From contig DASWJQ010000039.1 in NCBI GenBank assembly GCA_036397095.1, positions 1 to 64,000 of the forward strand: a stretch of DNA of 64,000 nt, written 5' to 3'. This DNA comes from DASWJQ01 sp036397095 (GTDB lineage Bacteria > Chloroflexota > Anaerolineae > Anaerolineales > E44-bin32). The first letter of the stretch is position 1. Every line of letters begins with the position of its first letter. Shown here piece after piece: positions 33,501 to 40,631 of the stretch. The position numbers were made by a program, and so were the translations under genes. The notes under the pieces are model-generated. The model was not told the origin of the DNA and made no database searches. It saw only the letters and a program-made list of their open reading frames with translations.

Positions 33501-33713
33501 CTCGGAAAACCAGCGGCTGTCCTCGTCTGGATAGCCCTCGGCGTAAATGTTGTGAAAAGCCGTCGCCAGCAGCTCGAGGACGGCCTTGGGGGCGGTGCTC
33601 TCCGACGGAATCAAGATCAAGCGCCGGTACTGGCGCTCGGCTTCGAGTTCGGTCAATTGGTGTAAGGCGGGGTCAAGGTCCTGGAGCGTGCCGCGGGTGA
33701 GAAAGTCGGCCAT
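30600..33713 (-). CDS. Fusion of serine hydroxymethyltransferase (GlyA) and aminomethyltransferase (GcvT)
   Basis: One 1037-residue frame. The N-terminal half (about 25-470) is a PLP serine hydroxymethyltransferase: LIPSESTAP, PLSGGPANNAVY, DLKHGGHLSHG, and ISFTTHKSLCGPRG with the PLP lysine at about 265. Residues about 480-635 are a linker-like region that includes FDKPWFIGASG. From about 637 to the end is a GcvT/T-protein: LYEDHLEAGAKMVPFAGWEM, AGLFDVSHMG, YTGERIAYELF, RDSLRTEAGLPLYGHEM and KPWFIGRSAV. Both use tetrahydrofolate, so the fusion could channel methylene-THF between glycine cleavage and serine synthesis. Translation is continuous with no sign of a frameshift. No gcvH or gcvP is nearby. 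Confidence 0.9.
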   Translation of the reverse strand: MADFLTRGTLQDLDPALHQLTELEAERQYRRLILIPSESTAPKAVLELLATAFHNIYAEGYPDEDSRWFSEDEILDLETRLADYRRYSDPRYYKGVEYVDIVEALARRRCAEAFAANGVTPDDLYVNVQPLSGGPANNAVYHALIEPGQTVLGMDLKHGGHLSHGSPVNRSGKYYQAVHYTVDPETERIDYDQMAALAQAHKPKLIIGGYSSYPWTVDWAEFRRIADSVGAYLLADIAHVAGLVAAGVYPSPVGHAHVISFTTHKSLCGPRGAALLTTDKKLARLLDRAVFPGEQGGPHINTIAAQALTFKLAQTESFRQMQQAVVDNCQALTEGIAAQGLRIAFGGTNTHLTNIDCKSVVGSDGTELSGDMAARILDLAGIVCNRNTIPGDSSALYPSGVRLGTPWITQRGFDEAASRRLGDVIGRLLMACQPYSYAKRKREVARAKVPFDAFHAAKSEIRDMAVAAGIDFDPPEHGYPHFYYLDDPVAAEPFTELEIEGDDADAVLRWATSLRPSAVETGQTAHGILNGIEEATELWAKRQTTDRWLLTLPSGAAAWTRAWLRDLSDGFVLLDPDDLQRKIPGPVVVRQVGGQAKAPKADFEHEGFDKPWFIGASGSVKALPAFAWQQSESEELRRTALYEDHLEAGAKMVPFAGWEMPVWYSSVVEEHQAVRTAAGLFDVSHMGVYGVEGPGAAAFLDSVVGNDVLALRVGQSHYTQFIDPAGNVIDDLMIYRRPASYLVVVNAANDDKDWAWLSAVHAGQVLVDPDRPWASAYGRGCRLRNLRDPAAGKDQRVDLALQGPKSRAILLALGASEESAAALTRLPWAGVMEGVFGGIDLIVSRTGYTGERIAYELFVHPEQAPALWRALLQAGEPLGLMPTGLGARDSLRTEAGLPLYGHEMSGEMNLGVGDSGFIGYVKTHKPWFIGRSAVLAQEAERKAEVVRFRFNDKGVRMAHYGDPVVDRRGRVIGRVTSCAIDKEGYLLGQAYLELAYTEPDSPIGIFQGGYDGSRRGAEIGDRLAVPTPATVLTRFPR

Positions 33714-33806
33714 CGAGTCTCCTGGGGCAGTGGCAGGTGGGATCGAAAGCAGGAAAGGCCCCGCGCGTCATTCTATGCCCCGGGCAGGGGGTGGTCAAGA
33801 AGGGAT

Positions 33807-33883
33807 GGGGATTGGGGAGTAGGGATTGGGGATTGGGGATTCGTGAGTAGGGAGTGGTGAGAGGTGATAAGTGACAAGGGAAA
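33807..33883. repeat. Heptameric repeat array, 11 units
   Basis: Exact 7-base register: GGGGATT, GGGGAGT, AGGGATT, GGGGATT, GGGGATT, CGTGAGT, AGGGAGT, GGTGAGA, GGTGATA, AGTGACA, AGGGAAA. Same family and same order (GGGGATT type, then GGTGATA type) as the arrays near 10 kb. The stretch 33714-34131 has no gene. Confidence 0.85.
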
Positions 33884-34054
33884 GGTCGTACATGACCCAG
33901 GCAGATGGTTATGCGATTCGTCTTGCGCTCCCCCCATTCAGTAGGAGGCCGCCCCGTCGCTCCTCCCAAGAGGAATGCCGTTTGAGTCTTCGTGCCTTTG
34001 TGTTATCAGCATTTGATCTTGCTGACCGCTGATCGCTGAATGTTGACAGCTTAT

Positions 34055-34124
34055 CGCTTGGTGCCTGGCGCTTGGCGCCCGGCGCTTGGTGCTTGGTGCC
34101 TGGCGCTCGGCGCCTGGCGCCTGG
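34055..34124. repeat. Heptameric repeat array, GCYYGGY, 10 units
   Basis: Ten consecutive 7-mers of the form GCTTGGT, GCCTGGC, GCTTGGC, GCCCGGC and so on, all in register. It ends eight bases before the stop codon of the M1 peptidase gene. The unit differs from that of the other arrays. Confidence 0.85.
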
Positions 34125-34131
34125 CGCACGC

Positions 34132-35697
34132 TTACTCCAGCCCCGGTACCGGCCCGCCCTCAAACACCCACAGGTCGAACAGGTCGTCGAGCTGGCAGCC
34201 GCAGGTCGCCTCAGCGCTACGTTCGAAATCGGCGGAACTGGCGATCAGGTAACGGTATTCCTGGAAGAAGCTGCGCAGGAAATCGAAGAAGACGTCGTCG
34301 CCAAGCTCCTGGCGCAGCGCGTCGTAAAATAACGACCCCTTGAGGTAGACGAACAAACCGTACTCTCGACCGCCGTACTCACCGACACCCCGTCCGATCG
34401 GCATGTCCGGCTGCGGGTGCGTGCGCAAAGCATCGCGGTGGTCGGACAGGTAGCCGGTGTAACGGCCCGTCCCGATGGATCGCTCGTAGTACAGCGCGGT
34501 GGCGTAGGTGGCAAAGGCTTCATCCAGCCACGGCTCGGCAATCTGGTCATCGCCGACCAGCCCATAGAACCACTGATGCGCCACCTCGTGAACAACCGGC
34601 TCGATCACCCACGAACCGCCCAACGTGCCAACCGTCACCAGCGATGGGTACTCGATGCCGCCATACGCTCCCGGAACATCGACAATGTCCAGCTCGGTGT
34701 AGGGATAGGGCCCAACCAGCTCCGTCAGCAGCCCGACCTGGATGCGGGCCGCTTGCAGGACCTTGTCGAACTCGAATTCGTGCTGCGGCAGCACCCACAC
34801 CCGTATCGCCACCCCGTTGGACGTCGTCTCCTCCATCACCAGACTGCCGAGGGCAAAGGCGAAGTCGCGCACCGGGCCGGAGACATAGGTCACGGCAACT
34901 TGGCCATCTTCCACCGGCTGGCGGGTGATCTCGGTCCCGGTGGCCACCAACGCCAAGTCGTCAGGCACCGTCAGTTCGACCCGGTAGCCGGCCACCGCCG
35001 AGGTCGTGGTGTCCCCGCCCGGTGGGGCGTCGGCCACCTGCCAGGCGCCGTCGAGGCGCAGCGGGACCAACGGGTAGAACGTCGGGGCGAACAGCACACC
35101 CTCGGTGATGCCAAATCGGTGCGGCGTCGATCCGCCGATCGGCCCCTCGGCCACGACGCGGAAGGGCACGCTCACATCGACCGAATCACCGGCGGCCAGC
35201 GGCGCCGGCAGGGAGTAGCGCATCGCCAGTCCGCCGCCCAACGGCTCGCCCTGCACCACCGCACCGCCAATCGCCGCCGGCCCGGCAGTCATGCTTGCCC
35301 GGTACTGGTCATTGTTGGGCCACAACATAACCACCAGATCTTCCAGCATGTCAGGCCCCGGATGGCGGTAGACAATGCGGGCCACTCCCTCGATCTCGGC
35401 CTGGCTGGTGCGGCCTTCGAACACGACGCGGGCTTGAATGGAGTAGGCGGTCGCTGCGTCCAACAAGGCAACATCCTCAACGAAAGCCTCAAGCATGGCC
35501 GCCCGCTGATCCTCATCCTCGAGGGCCGCCGGCGTCATCGCCAGCGTCGGCAGCGGTCGAGGGGTGCGGGTGGCGGTCGGCGCGTGCGTCGCAGGATCCG
35601 GGTCCAAAACCGGCGTGACCGTTGCCTGTCCCAATGGAAACTGGCTGCAGGCCAGCAGGGCAGTCCCGACCGCCAGCAATGCCATCAGCTTGCGCAT
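34132..35697 (-). CDS. M1-family metallopeptidase lipoprotein
   Basis: Exported, lipid-anchored gluzincin of 521 residues. The signal MRKLMALLAVGTALLACS carries the lipobox LLAC, followed by a Thr/Pro-rich tether to about 50. The N-terminal beta domain resembles aminopeptidase N. The substrate-binding loop reads YGGIEYPS (about 345-352) where classic M1 enzymes have GAMEN. The zinc motif HEVAHQW is at 370-376 with the third ligand E393 in WLDEAFATYAT, and the conserved Tyr region follows near YGLFVYLKGSLFYDAL. The ATG at 35697 starts the signal; the frame upstream runs through the tRNA-Val gene and is not coding. Likely trims peptides at the cell surface. Confidence 0.88.
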   Translation of the reverse strand: MRKLMALLAVGTALLACSQFPLGQATVTPVLDPDPATHAPTATRTPRPLPTLAMTPAALEDEDQRAAMLEAFVEDVALLDAATAYSIQARVVFEGRTSQAEIEGVARIVYRHPGPDMLEDLVVMLWPNNDQYRASMTAGPAAIGGAVVQGEPLGGGLAMRYSLPAPLAAGDSVDVSVPFRVVAEGPIGGSTPHRFGITEGVLFAPTFYPLVPLRLDGAWQVADAPPGGDTTTSAVAGYRVELTVPDDLALVATGTEITRQPVEDGQVAVTYVSGPVRDFAFALGSLVMEETTSNGVAIRVWVLPQHEFEFDKVLQAARIQVGLLTELVGPYPYTELDIVDVPGAYGGIEYPSLVTVGTLGGSWVIEPVVHEVAHQWFYGLVGDDQIAEPWLDEAFATYATALYYERSIGTGRYTGYLSDHRDALRTHPQPDMPIGRGVGEYGGREYGLFVYLKGSLFYDALRQELGDDVFFDFLRSFFQEYRYLIASSADFERSAEATCGCQLDDLFDLWVFEGGPVPGLE

Positions 35698-35724
35698 GCC
35701 GCCTCCATCTCTCGCCTTGTGAAG

Positions 35725-35749
35725 AAAACGGCGCCCGCTTGGGACGCCG
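35725..35749 (-). terminator. Terminator after tRNA-Val
   Basis: On the minus strand CGGCGTCCC-aag-CGGGCGCCG (one bulge) is followed by TTTTC, immediately downstream of the tRNA. Confidence 0.65.
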
Positions 35750-35752
35750 CAG

Positions 35753-35826
35753 TGGGCGGAACAGGGCTCGAACCTGCGACCTCTTCCTTGTAAGGGAAGC
35801 GCTCTAACCAACTGAGCTATCCGCCC
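35753..35826 (-). tRNA. tRNA-Val (anticodon TAC)
   Basis: A 74-nt cloverleaf on the minus strand. Acceptor GGGCGGA pairs with TCCGCCC, discriminator A, no encoded CCA. D arm GCTC...GAGC, anticodon stem CTTCC/GGAAG with loop CTTACAA giving TAC, T arm GCAGG-TTCGAGC-CCTGT. Confidence 0.96.
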
Positions 35827-35895
35827 ACCCCATTATAGCCATAGACCCCAACACAGGTCGGCCAGACACCGGACCCAGGACTCTCTTAGACTACA

Positions 35896-36636
35896 ATGGT
35901 ACGTCTCATTTCGTTCGGTCGATCCCACCCGGAGCCGTTTCGACCCACCTTGGCCCTCGCACTGGCAACCGCCGCAATCGTCCTGCTTGTCTGGGAACTG
36001 TACATCTGTGAGGGTGCCCACCTGGGTCGCCGCTTCGTGGTTTGGCTCTACGATCTGACGGCTGATCGCTACAATCAGATCAAAGGGTTCGATAGGGCCT
36101 GGGAGAAGCGCTTCCTAGGTGAGCCCGTCGCCCAGGTCATTGGAACGCTGCCCGGTGCCAGGCTGCTCGACGCCGGCGCCGGCACCGGCCGGCTCGCCTG
36201 GGCCCTGGAGGCCGGCGGGAACTATGCCGCACCTATTGTCTGCCTCGAACCCTCCCGACCGATGATCGGCCGCCAGCTGCCGACGGACGGTCGTGTGCGG
36301 CGCGATTGGGCGCAGGGAACACTCGAACGGCTGCCCTTTGACAACGCGACCTTTGACCTGGTTAGCAGCCTGGAGGTGCTCGAATTCACCCCCAGCCCAC
36401 GCCATACGCTGGCCGAACTTGTACGTGTGCTGCGCCCCGGCGGTTGGCTGTTGGTCACCAACCGCATCGGCTGGCAGGCGCCGCTGATCCTGGGCCGTAC
36501 CTGCCCCCGCGGCCGCTTCGCCCAGATGCTGGCCGGCCATGGCCTGACCGAGGTGGAAGTCTTCCCATGGCAGAAGGACTATGACCTGGCCTGGGCGCGC
36601 AAGCCAGACGCCCTGCCGGAGGTTGAGCTCCCATGA
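35896..36636 (+). CDS. Class I SAM-dependent methyltransferase with N-terminal membrane helix
   Basis: Predicted methyltransferase of 246 residues. One hydrophobic helix (about 20-38, TLALALATAAIVLLVWELYI) may anchor it to the membrane. The Rossmann fold starts at ARLLDAGAGTGRLAWALE (motif I, about 88-105), with LERLPFDNATFDLVSSLEVL (motif IV region) and LRPGGWLLVTNRIG. The acceptor is unknown; the small-molecule or lipid type is most likely. The first ATG overlaps a TACAAT that could be a -10 box, so the true start may be slightly downstream. It overlaps the next gene by four bases (ATGA). Confidence 0.8.
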   Translation: MVRLISFGRSHPEPFRPTLALALATAAIVLLVWELYICEGAHLGRRFVVWLYDLTADRYNQIKGFDRAWEKRFLGEPVAQVIGTLPGARLLDAGAGTGRLAWALEAGGNYAAPIVCLEPSRPMIGRQLPTDGRVRRDWAQGTLERLPFDNATFDLVSSLEVLEFTPSPRHTLAELVRVLRPGGWLLVTNRIGWQAPLILGRTCPRGRFAQMLAGHGLTEVEVFPWQKDYDLAWARKPDALPEVELP

Positions 36637-37421
36637 AGATCCTGCGTTACCGCACCCAAGCCGACCCGGCGCCGCAGTGGGGCTGGCTCGATGAAGACAA
36701 AGTTGGGGCCCTCGACGGTTCGCCGTTCGAGAGCTACCGGCGCCGGGATGCCAAGACCCCCCTGGCAACGGTCGAGATCTTGCCAGCGTCCTCGCCCAGC
36801 AAGATCATCTGCGTCGGCCGCAACTATGCAGCCCATGCCGCCGAGCACGACTCCGAAGTTCCATCGCTGCCGCTGTTGTTTCTCAAGCCACCCAGCAGTC
36901 TGCTGGCCCATGGCCAGCCGATCCTGCTCCCTCCGCAATCGTCGCGCGTCGAACACGAAGCCGAGCTGGCCATTGTGATCGGGCGCGGCGGCCGTTGGAT
37001 CCACCCGGACTCGGTCGACCAGATGATCCTTGGCTACACCATCGCCAACGACGTTACTGCCCGCGACCTGCAGCGGGCCGATGGCCAGTGGACACGCGGC
37101 AAAGGGTTCGATACTTTCTGTCCGATTGGACCCTGGATCGAGACCGAACTCGATCCGGCCGACAGCTTGATCACCTGCACCGTGAATGGCTTGCCGCGCC
37201 AGATGGGCTCGACGCGCGACATGATCTATCCGGCACGCCAGCTGATCGCCTTCGCCTCCTCGGTCATGTCGCTGGCCGCCGGTGACGTTATCCTGACCGG
37301 TACGCCAAGCGGCGTCGGCCCGCTGCAGCCGGGCGACGAGGTTAACGTCGAGATCGAGGGGATTGGCCTGCTGACCAATCCGGTGGAGGCCGACACCCAG
37401 ACCAGGCCGCCTGGATACTGA
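36633..37421 (+). CDS. Fumarylacetoacetate hydrolase (FAH) family protein
   Basis: Metal-dependent hydrolase or decarboxylase acting on C-C bonds of acylpyruvate-type compounds, 262 residues. The C-terminal FAH domain shows IICVGRNYAAHAAEH, LFLKPPSSLL, VEHEAELAIVIG (the Glu pair binds Mg), GYTIANDVTARDLQ, KGFDTFCPIGPWI and VILTGTPSGVGPLQPGDEV. A short N-terminal domain (about 1-55) precedes it. Translationally coupled to the methyltransferase and followed 12 bases later by dcd. Family members include acylpyruvases and oxaloacetate decarboxylases; the substrate here is open. Confidence 0.9.
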   Translation: MKILRYRTQADPAPQWGWLDEDKVGALDGSPFESYRRRDAKTPLATVEILPASSPSKIICVGRNYAAHAAEHDSEVPSLPLLFLKPPSSLLAHGQPILLPPQSSRVEHEAELAIVIGRGGRWIHPDSVDQMILGYTIANDVTARDLQRADGQWTRGKGFDTFCPIGPWIETELDPADSLITCTVNGLPRQMGSTRDMIYPARQLIAFASSVMSLAAGDVILTGTPSGVGPLQPGDEVNVEIEGIGLLTNPVEADTQTRPPGY

Positions 37422-37433
37422 GAGGAGCGCTGC

Positions 37434-37988
37434 ATGGGACTCAAGCCAGATCACTGGATCACCAAGATGGCCCGGGAACACAAGATGATTGAGCCGTTCG
37501 TTGAGGGTCAGGTCCGCGATGGGGTTATCTCGTACGGGGTGTCATCCTATGGGTACGACATCCGCGTCGCCGACGAGTTCAAGATCTTCACCAATGTCTT
37601 CTCGGCTGTGGTCGACCCGAAACAGTTCGACAGCCGGTCGATGGTCGATTTCCGGGGTGAAGTTTGCACGATCCCTCCGAACTCATTTGCGCTGGCACGC
37701 ACGGTCGAGTACTTCCGCATCCCGCGCTCGGTCCTGACGGTTTGCTTGGGCAAGTCAACCTACGCCCGCTGCGGCATCATCGTCAACGTCACCCCGTTCG
37801 AGCCGGAGTGGGAAGGGTTCGTCACACTCGAGATCTCCAACACCACGCCGCTGCCGGCGCGCATTTACGCCAACGAGGGCATCGCCCAGGTCCTTTTCTT
37901 CGAAGGGGACGAGACTTGTTCCGTCTCCTATGCCGACAAGAAGGGGAAGTATCAATCCCAACAGCGCATCGAACTGCCCCGGTTGTGA
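37434..37988 (+). CDS. dcd: dCTP deaminase
   Basis: Converts dCTP to dUTP for thymidylate synthesis. The 184 residues show the trimeric dUTPase/dCTP deaminase fold: SSYGYDIRV, LARTVEYFRIP, CLGKSTYARCGIIVNVTPFE and EGFVTLEISNTTPLPA, with the catalytic Glu in VTLEISN, then FFEGDE, YADKKGKYQ and the C-terminal LPRL. Ribosome site GAGGAG lies six bases before the ATG. It is the last of three tightly spaced genes. Confidence 0.95.
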   Translation: MGLKPDHWITKMAREHKMIEPFVEGQVRDGVISYGVSSYGYDIRVADEFKIFTNVFSAVVDPKQFDSRSMVDFRGEVCTIPPNSFALARTVEYFRIPRSVLTVCLGKSTYARCGIIVNVTPFEPEWEGFVTLEISNTTPLPARIYANEGIAQVLFFEGDETCSVSYADKKGKYQSQQRIELPRL

Positions 37989-38075
37989 GCCGGCCCGCCG
38001 CGCTGCCCGGTCCGACGAAATGGGGCAACAGCCATTCATAGCCCAGGTACGAGGGATACGGAAAGCACAAACGCC

Positions 38076-38456
38076 ATGACCAATCCACGCACGATCATCG
38101 CCGTTGGTGCGCTGGCCGCCCTGTTGGCGGTGACGCTGGGCGCGTTCGGGGCCCATGCGCTGCGGCCGCGTTTCGAGGCCGAGCCGCGCCTGGCCGACAC
38201 TTATCAGACCGCGGTCCGCTATCACTTCTACCACGCGCTGGCACTGGTGGCGGTCGGGGTTGTGGCCGCCCTATGGCCCTCCCAATTGCTGAGCTACGCC
38301 GCCTGGGCCTTTCTCGGCGGTCTACTTCTGTTTTCGGGCAGCCTTTACCTGCTCAGCCTGACCGGCGCCAGTTGGCTGGGGATGGTGGCCCCCATCGGCG
38401 GGCTGGCCTATGTGGCCGGTTGGGGTTTGTTGGCCGCCGCCGCGCTGCGAGGCTAG
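38076..38456 (+). CDS. DUF423 (YgdD-type) membrane protein
   Basis: A 126-residue four-helix membrane protein of unknown role. The N-terminal signature GALAALLAVTLGAFGAHALR and the motif TYQTAVRYHFYHALALVAVG are diagnostic of DUF423. Further helices are AAWAFLGGLLLFSGSLYLL and IGGLAYVAGWGLLAAAAL. The next gene begins six bases after the stop. Confidence 0.92.
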   Translation: MTNPRTIIAVGALAALLAVTLGAFGAHALRPRFEAEPRLADTYQTAVRYHFYHALALVAVGVVAALWPSQLLSYAAWAFLGGLLLFSGSLYLLSLTGASWLGMVAPIGGLAYVAGWGLLAAAALRG

Positions 38457-38461
38457 CGGCG

Positions 38462-39349
38462 GTGCCAGACGCAGACCGCGCCGGGCAATCCGGCCCGCTC
38501 GCTCCGCTCGTTGTGCTCCTGACCCAGGACCTTTTCCTGCAGCCGCGTTTTAGCGATGTCCTGCACGCGGCCGGCTTCCGGCTGCAAGTCGTAGAGTCAC
38601 CGGCCGACCTGTCGGCCGAAGGCGAGGTATCCGACCGGCCGGTGCCACTGACCGAGCCACTGACTGGCGCCGATGCCGGACTGGTGCGGACGTTGACCGA
38701 ATGGCGGCCGGCGCTGATGCTTGTCGATCTGACTGCCGGGGGCCTGCCCTGGGCGCGCTGGATCCACACGCTCAAGACCTCGGCCGCCACCCGCCGCATT
38801 CCCATCCTGGCATTCGGTCCGCATGTGGAGGCCGACAAGCTGGCGCAGGCCAAACTGGCCGGCGCCGATCGTGCGCTGCCTCGTGGGCAAATGGTGCGCC
38901 AGCTGGCCGAATTGGCCCAGCGTTATGCTCGCACCGATGACCTGGGGCGCTTGCGCTCGGGCTGCCGCCAGCCTTTGTCCGAGCTGGCCCGCCAGGGGGT
39001 CCAACTGCACAACGCCGGTGAGTACTTCGAGGCCCACGAGGCGCTCGAGCATGCCTGGCTGCAGATGCAGGACGAAGCCGGCTACCTATACCGGGCGCTG
39101 CTCCAGGTGACCGTCGCCTACCTACACATCGAGCGCGGGAATTACCGGGGCGCCAGCAAGATGCTGCTGCGCATCCGTCAATGGCTCGACCCGCTGCCGG
39201 ACGAATGCCGCGGCGTCGACGTGGTTGCATTGAAGGCGATGGTCGAAGAGCTGCGCCAGGAGGTGCAGCGGGTCGGTCCCGACGGATTGGATCAGCTGGA
39301 CCGCAATTTGCTTCGGCCCTTCCCTATTGAATTACCGCCCTCGAAATGA
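38462..39349 (+). CDS. Degenerate receiver domain fused to DUF309
   Basis: A 295-residue protein starting with GTG at 38462. The N-terminal part (about 12-155) has the alternating strand/helix pattern of a response-regulator receiver (VVLLTQDLFLQPRFSDVLHA, ALMLVDLTAG, IPILAFGPH, LAGADRALPRGQM). It keeps an Asp in LVDLTAG but lacks the acidic pair and has Arg where Lys is expected, so phosphorylation is doubtful. The C-terminal part (about 175-260) is DUF309, with GVQLHNAGEYFEAHEALEHA and YRALLQVTVAYLHIERGNYR. The biological role of DUF309 is unknown. The tight spacing suggests an operon with the DUF423 gene. Confidence 0.75.
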   Translation: MPDADRAGQSGPLAPLVVLLTQDLFLQPRFSDVLHAAGFRLQVVESPADLSAEGEVSDRPVPLTEPLTGADAGLVRTLTEWRPALMLVDLTAGGLPWARWIHTLKTSAATRRIPILAFGPHVEADKLAQAKLAGADRALPRGQMVRQLAELAQRYARTDDLGRLRSGCRQPLSELARQGVQLHNAGEYFEAHEALEHAWLQMQDEAGYLYRALLQVTVAYLHIERGNYRGASKMLLRIRQWLDPLPDECRGVDVVALKAMVEELRQEVQRVGPDGLDQLDRNLLRPFPIELPPSK

Positions 39350-39377
39350 ATGCCTCGGTCGCCTGCAATTAATCGGT

Positions 39378-39405
39378 GTAGGGACGTTGTATACAACGTC
39401 CCTAC
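39378..39405. repeat. 28-bp perfect palindrome, copy 2
   Basis: Half-site GTAGGGACGTTGTA followed directly by its reverse complement. It lies between convergent genes (DUF309 fusion and the flavoprotein). Same centre as 29740-29767. Confidence 0.85.
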
Positions 39406-39451
39406 AGGGTTCGGTTGAAGCCGGGGTCCGGAAACCGCGCCAAGTATTGCG

Positions 39452-40612
39452 TCACGCGTGGCGCGCTTCCTCGGTCTTGCGCCTCGCCGGCTGGCGCCAG
39501 GCGAAACGGGCCAGGTCAGGATTGCCGACGCCTTCGACGGCGTCGGCGATCCAATCGCCGAGCAGGGGGGCGAACTTGAAGGCGTGACCGGATCCGCCGC
39601 TGGCCACCACCAGCCCCGACCGGCCGGGCACCCTGTCAATGTAGAAGTCACCGTCCCAACTGTCGGCGTAGTAGCAAACGCGGGCGCCGATACGCTCGGC
39701 GCCGGCCAGGTCCGGCAGGGACTCGGCCAGGAATCGCCTGAACTTGTACTCATCGGCCGCTGTGATCTGCAATCCGGCGCCCGGCGCCTGGCGAACACCT
39801 GGCCCATGGTTGGCCAGCTTGAGGGTTCCATCCTCCAGCGCCGGGAAACCGTACCAGCCGGTCTCGGCGATATCCACGGCCCAGGTGACAAATTTGGGAG
39901 ATTGAAACCGAGCCAGATCCGGAACTCGGAAGTGCAGCACCGGCTGGCCAACCGGCCAGACGCAGCCCGCCAACTCGGGCAAGAGCGCAGGTGTCCAGGC
40001 GCCGGCGGCCAGCACGCTCCAGTCGGCGTGCAAATCGCCCTGATCGGTGCGCACGCCGAGCACGCGCTCACCATCGATCCGCCATCCCCGCAGGGAGATC
40101 CCCGGCCGCAGGTCGACGCCTGCCTGCTCGGCCTCGGCCAGCAGTTGGGCCACCACCCGGCCCGAGGAGGCCCAACCACCCTGGGGGTTGTAGTAGCCGT
40201 CAACCAAGCCGGCCTCGGACCAGGCCGGGAACCGGCGCCGGATGCTGCCGGCATCCAGTCGCTCCGGCTGGTGTCCGCGCGCCTGCAACAGGGCAAAGCT
40301 GGCGCCTTCATACGACGCCGGTTGCATTGGGCTGTGTTTCAGCAGACTGAAGCCGATCTCATGGAACAAGGGCTCAGGCCAGACAGCGCTCCACTGGCGC
40401 CAGCCGAGCAGCGCCCGCTCCATCGCTTCCATATAGAAGGCATCGGCCCCGTAGTCCATCCGGATGACTTTGCTGATATCGGTCGAGGCCGCCGCTGGAT
40501 GGGGCAATGGCCCCGGATCGACCAGCGTCACCCGCCAGCCGCGCCGGCGCAGGCTGAGGGCGGCGGTCACACCGAAGACGCCACCGCCAACGACCAGGAC
40601 CGAATCCCTCAT
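39452..40612 (-). CDS. FAD-dependent amine oxidase, sarcosine-oxidase-like
   Basis: A DAO-family flavoenzyme of 386 residues that would oxidise an N-methyl or cyclic amino acid and release H2O2. The dinucleotide-binding motif VLVVGGGVFGVTAALSLRRR opens the chain. Near the C-terminus ARVCYYADSWDGDFYID aligns with the segment of monomeric sarcosine oxidase, N-methyltryptophan oxidase and pipecolate oxidase whose Cys binds FAD covalently. LVVASGGSGHAFKFAPLLG is the second flavin contact. The substrate is uncertain. A glycosyltransferase gene lies 19 bases upstream on the same strand. Confidence 0.87.
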   Translation of the reverse strand: MRDSVLVVGGGVFGVTAALSLRRRGWRVTLVDPGPLPHPAAASTDISKVIRMDYGADAFYMEAMERALLGWRQWSAVWPEPLFHEIGFSLLKHSPMQPASYEGASFALLQARGHQPERLDAGSIRRRFPAWSEAGLVDGYYNPQGGWASSGRVVAQLLAEAEQAGVDLRPGISLRGWRIDGERVLGVRTDQGDLHADWSVLAAGAWTPALLPELAGCVWPVGQPVLHFRVPDLARFQSPKFVTWAVDIAETGWYGFPALEDGTLKLANHGPGVRQAPGAGLQITAADEYKFRRFLAESLPDLAGAERIGARVCYYADSWDGDFYIDRVPGRSGLVVASGGSGHAFKFAPLLGDWIADAVEGVGNPDLARFAWRQPARRKTEEARHA

Positions 40613-40631
40613 GGGGCCACCGCCCTCGGTT

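Noticed and set aside
33800..34130. CRISPR array
   Set aside because: The units are contiguous 7-mers without spacers, and there are no cas genes in the window.
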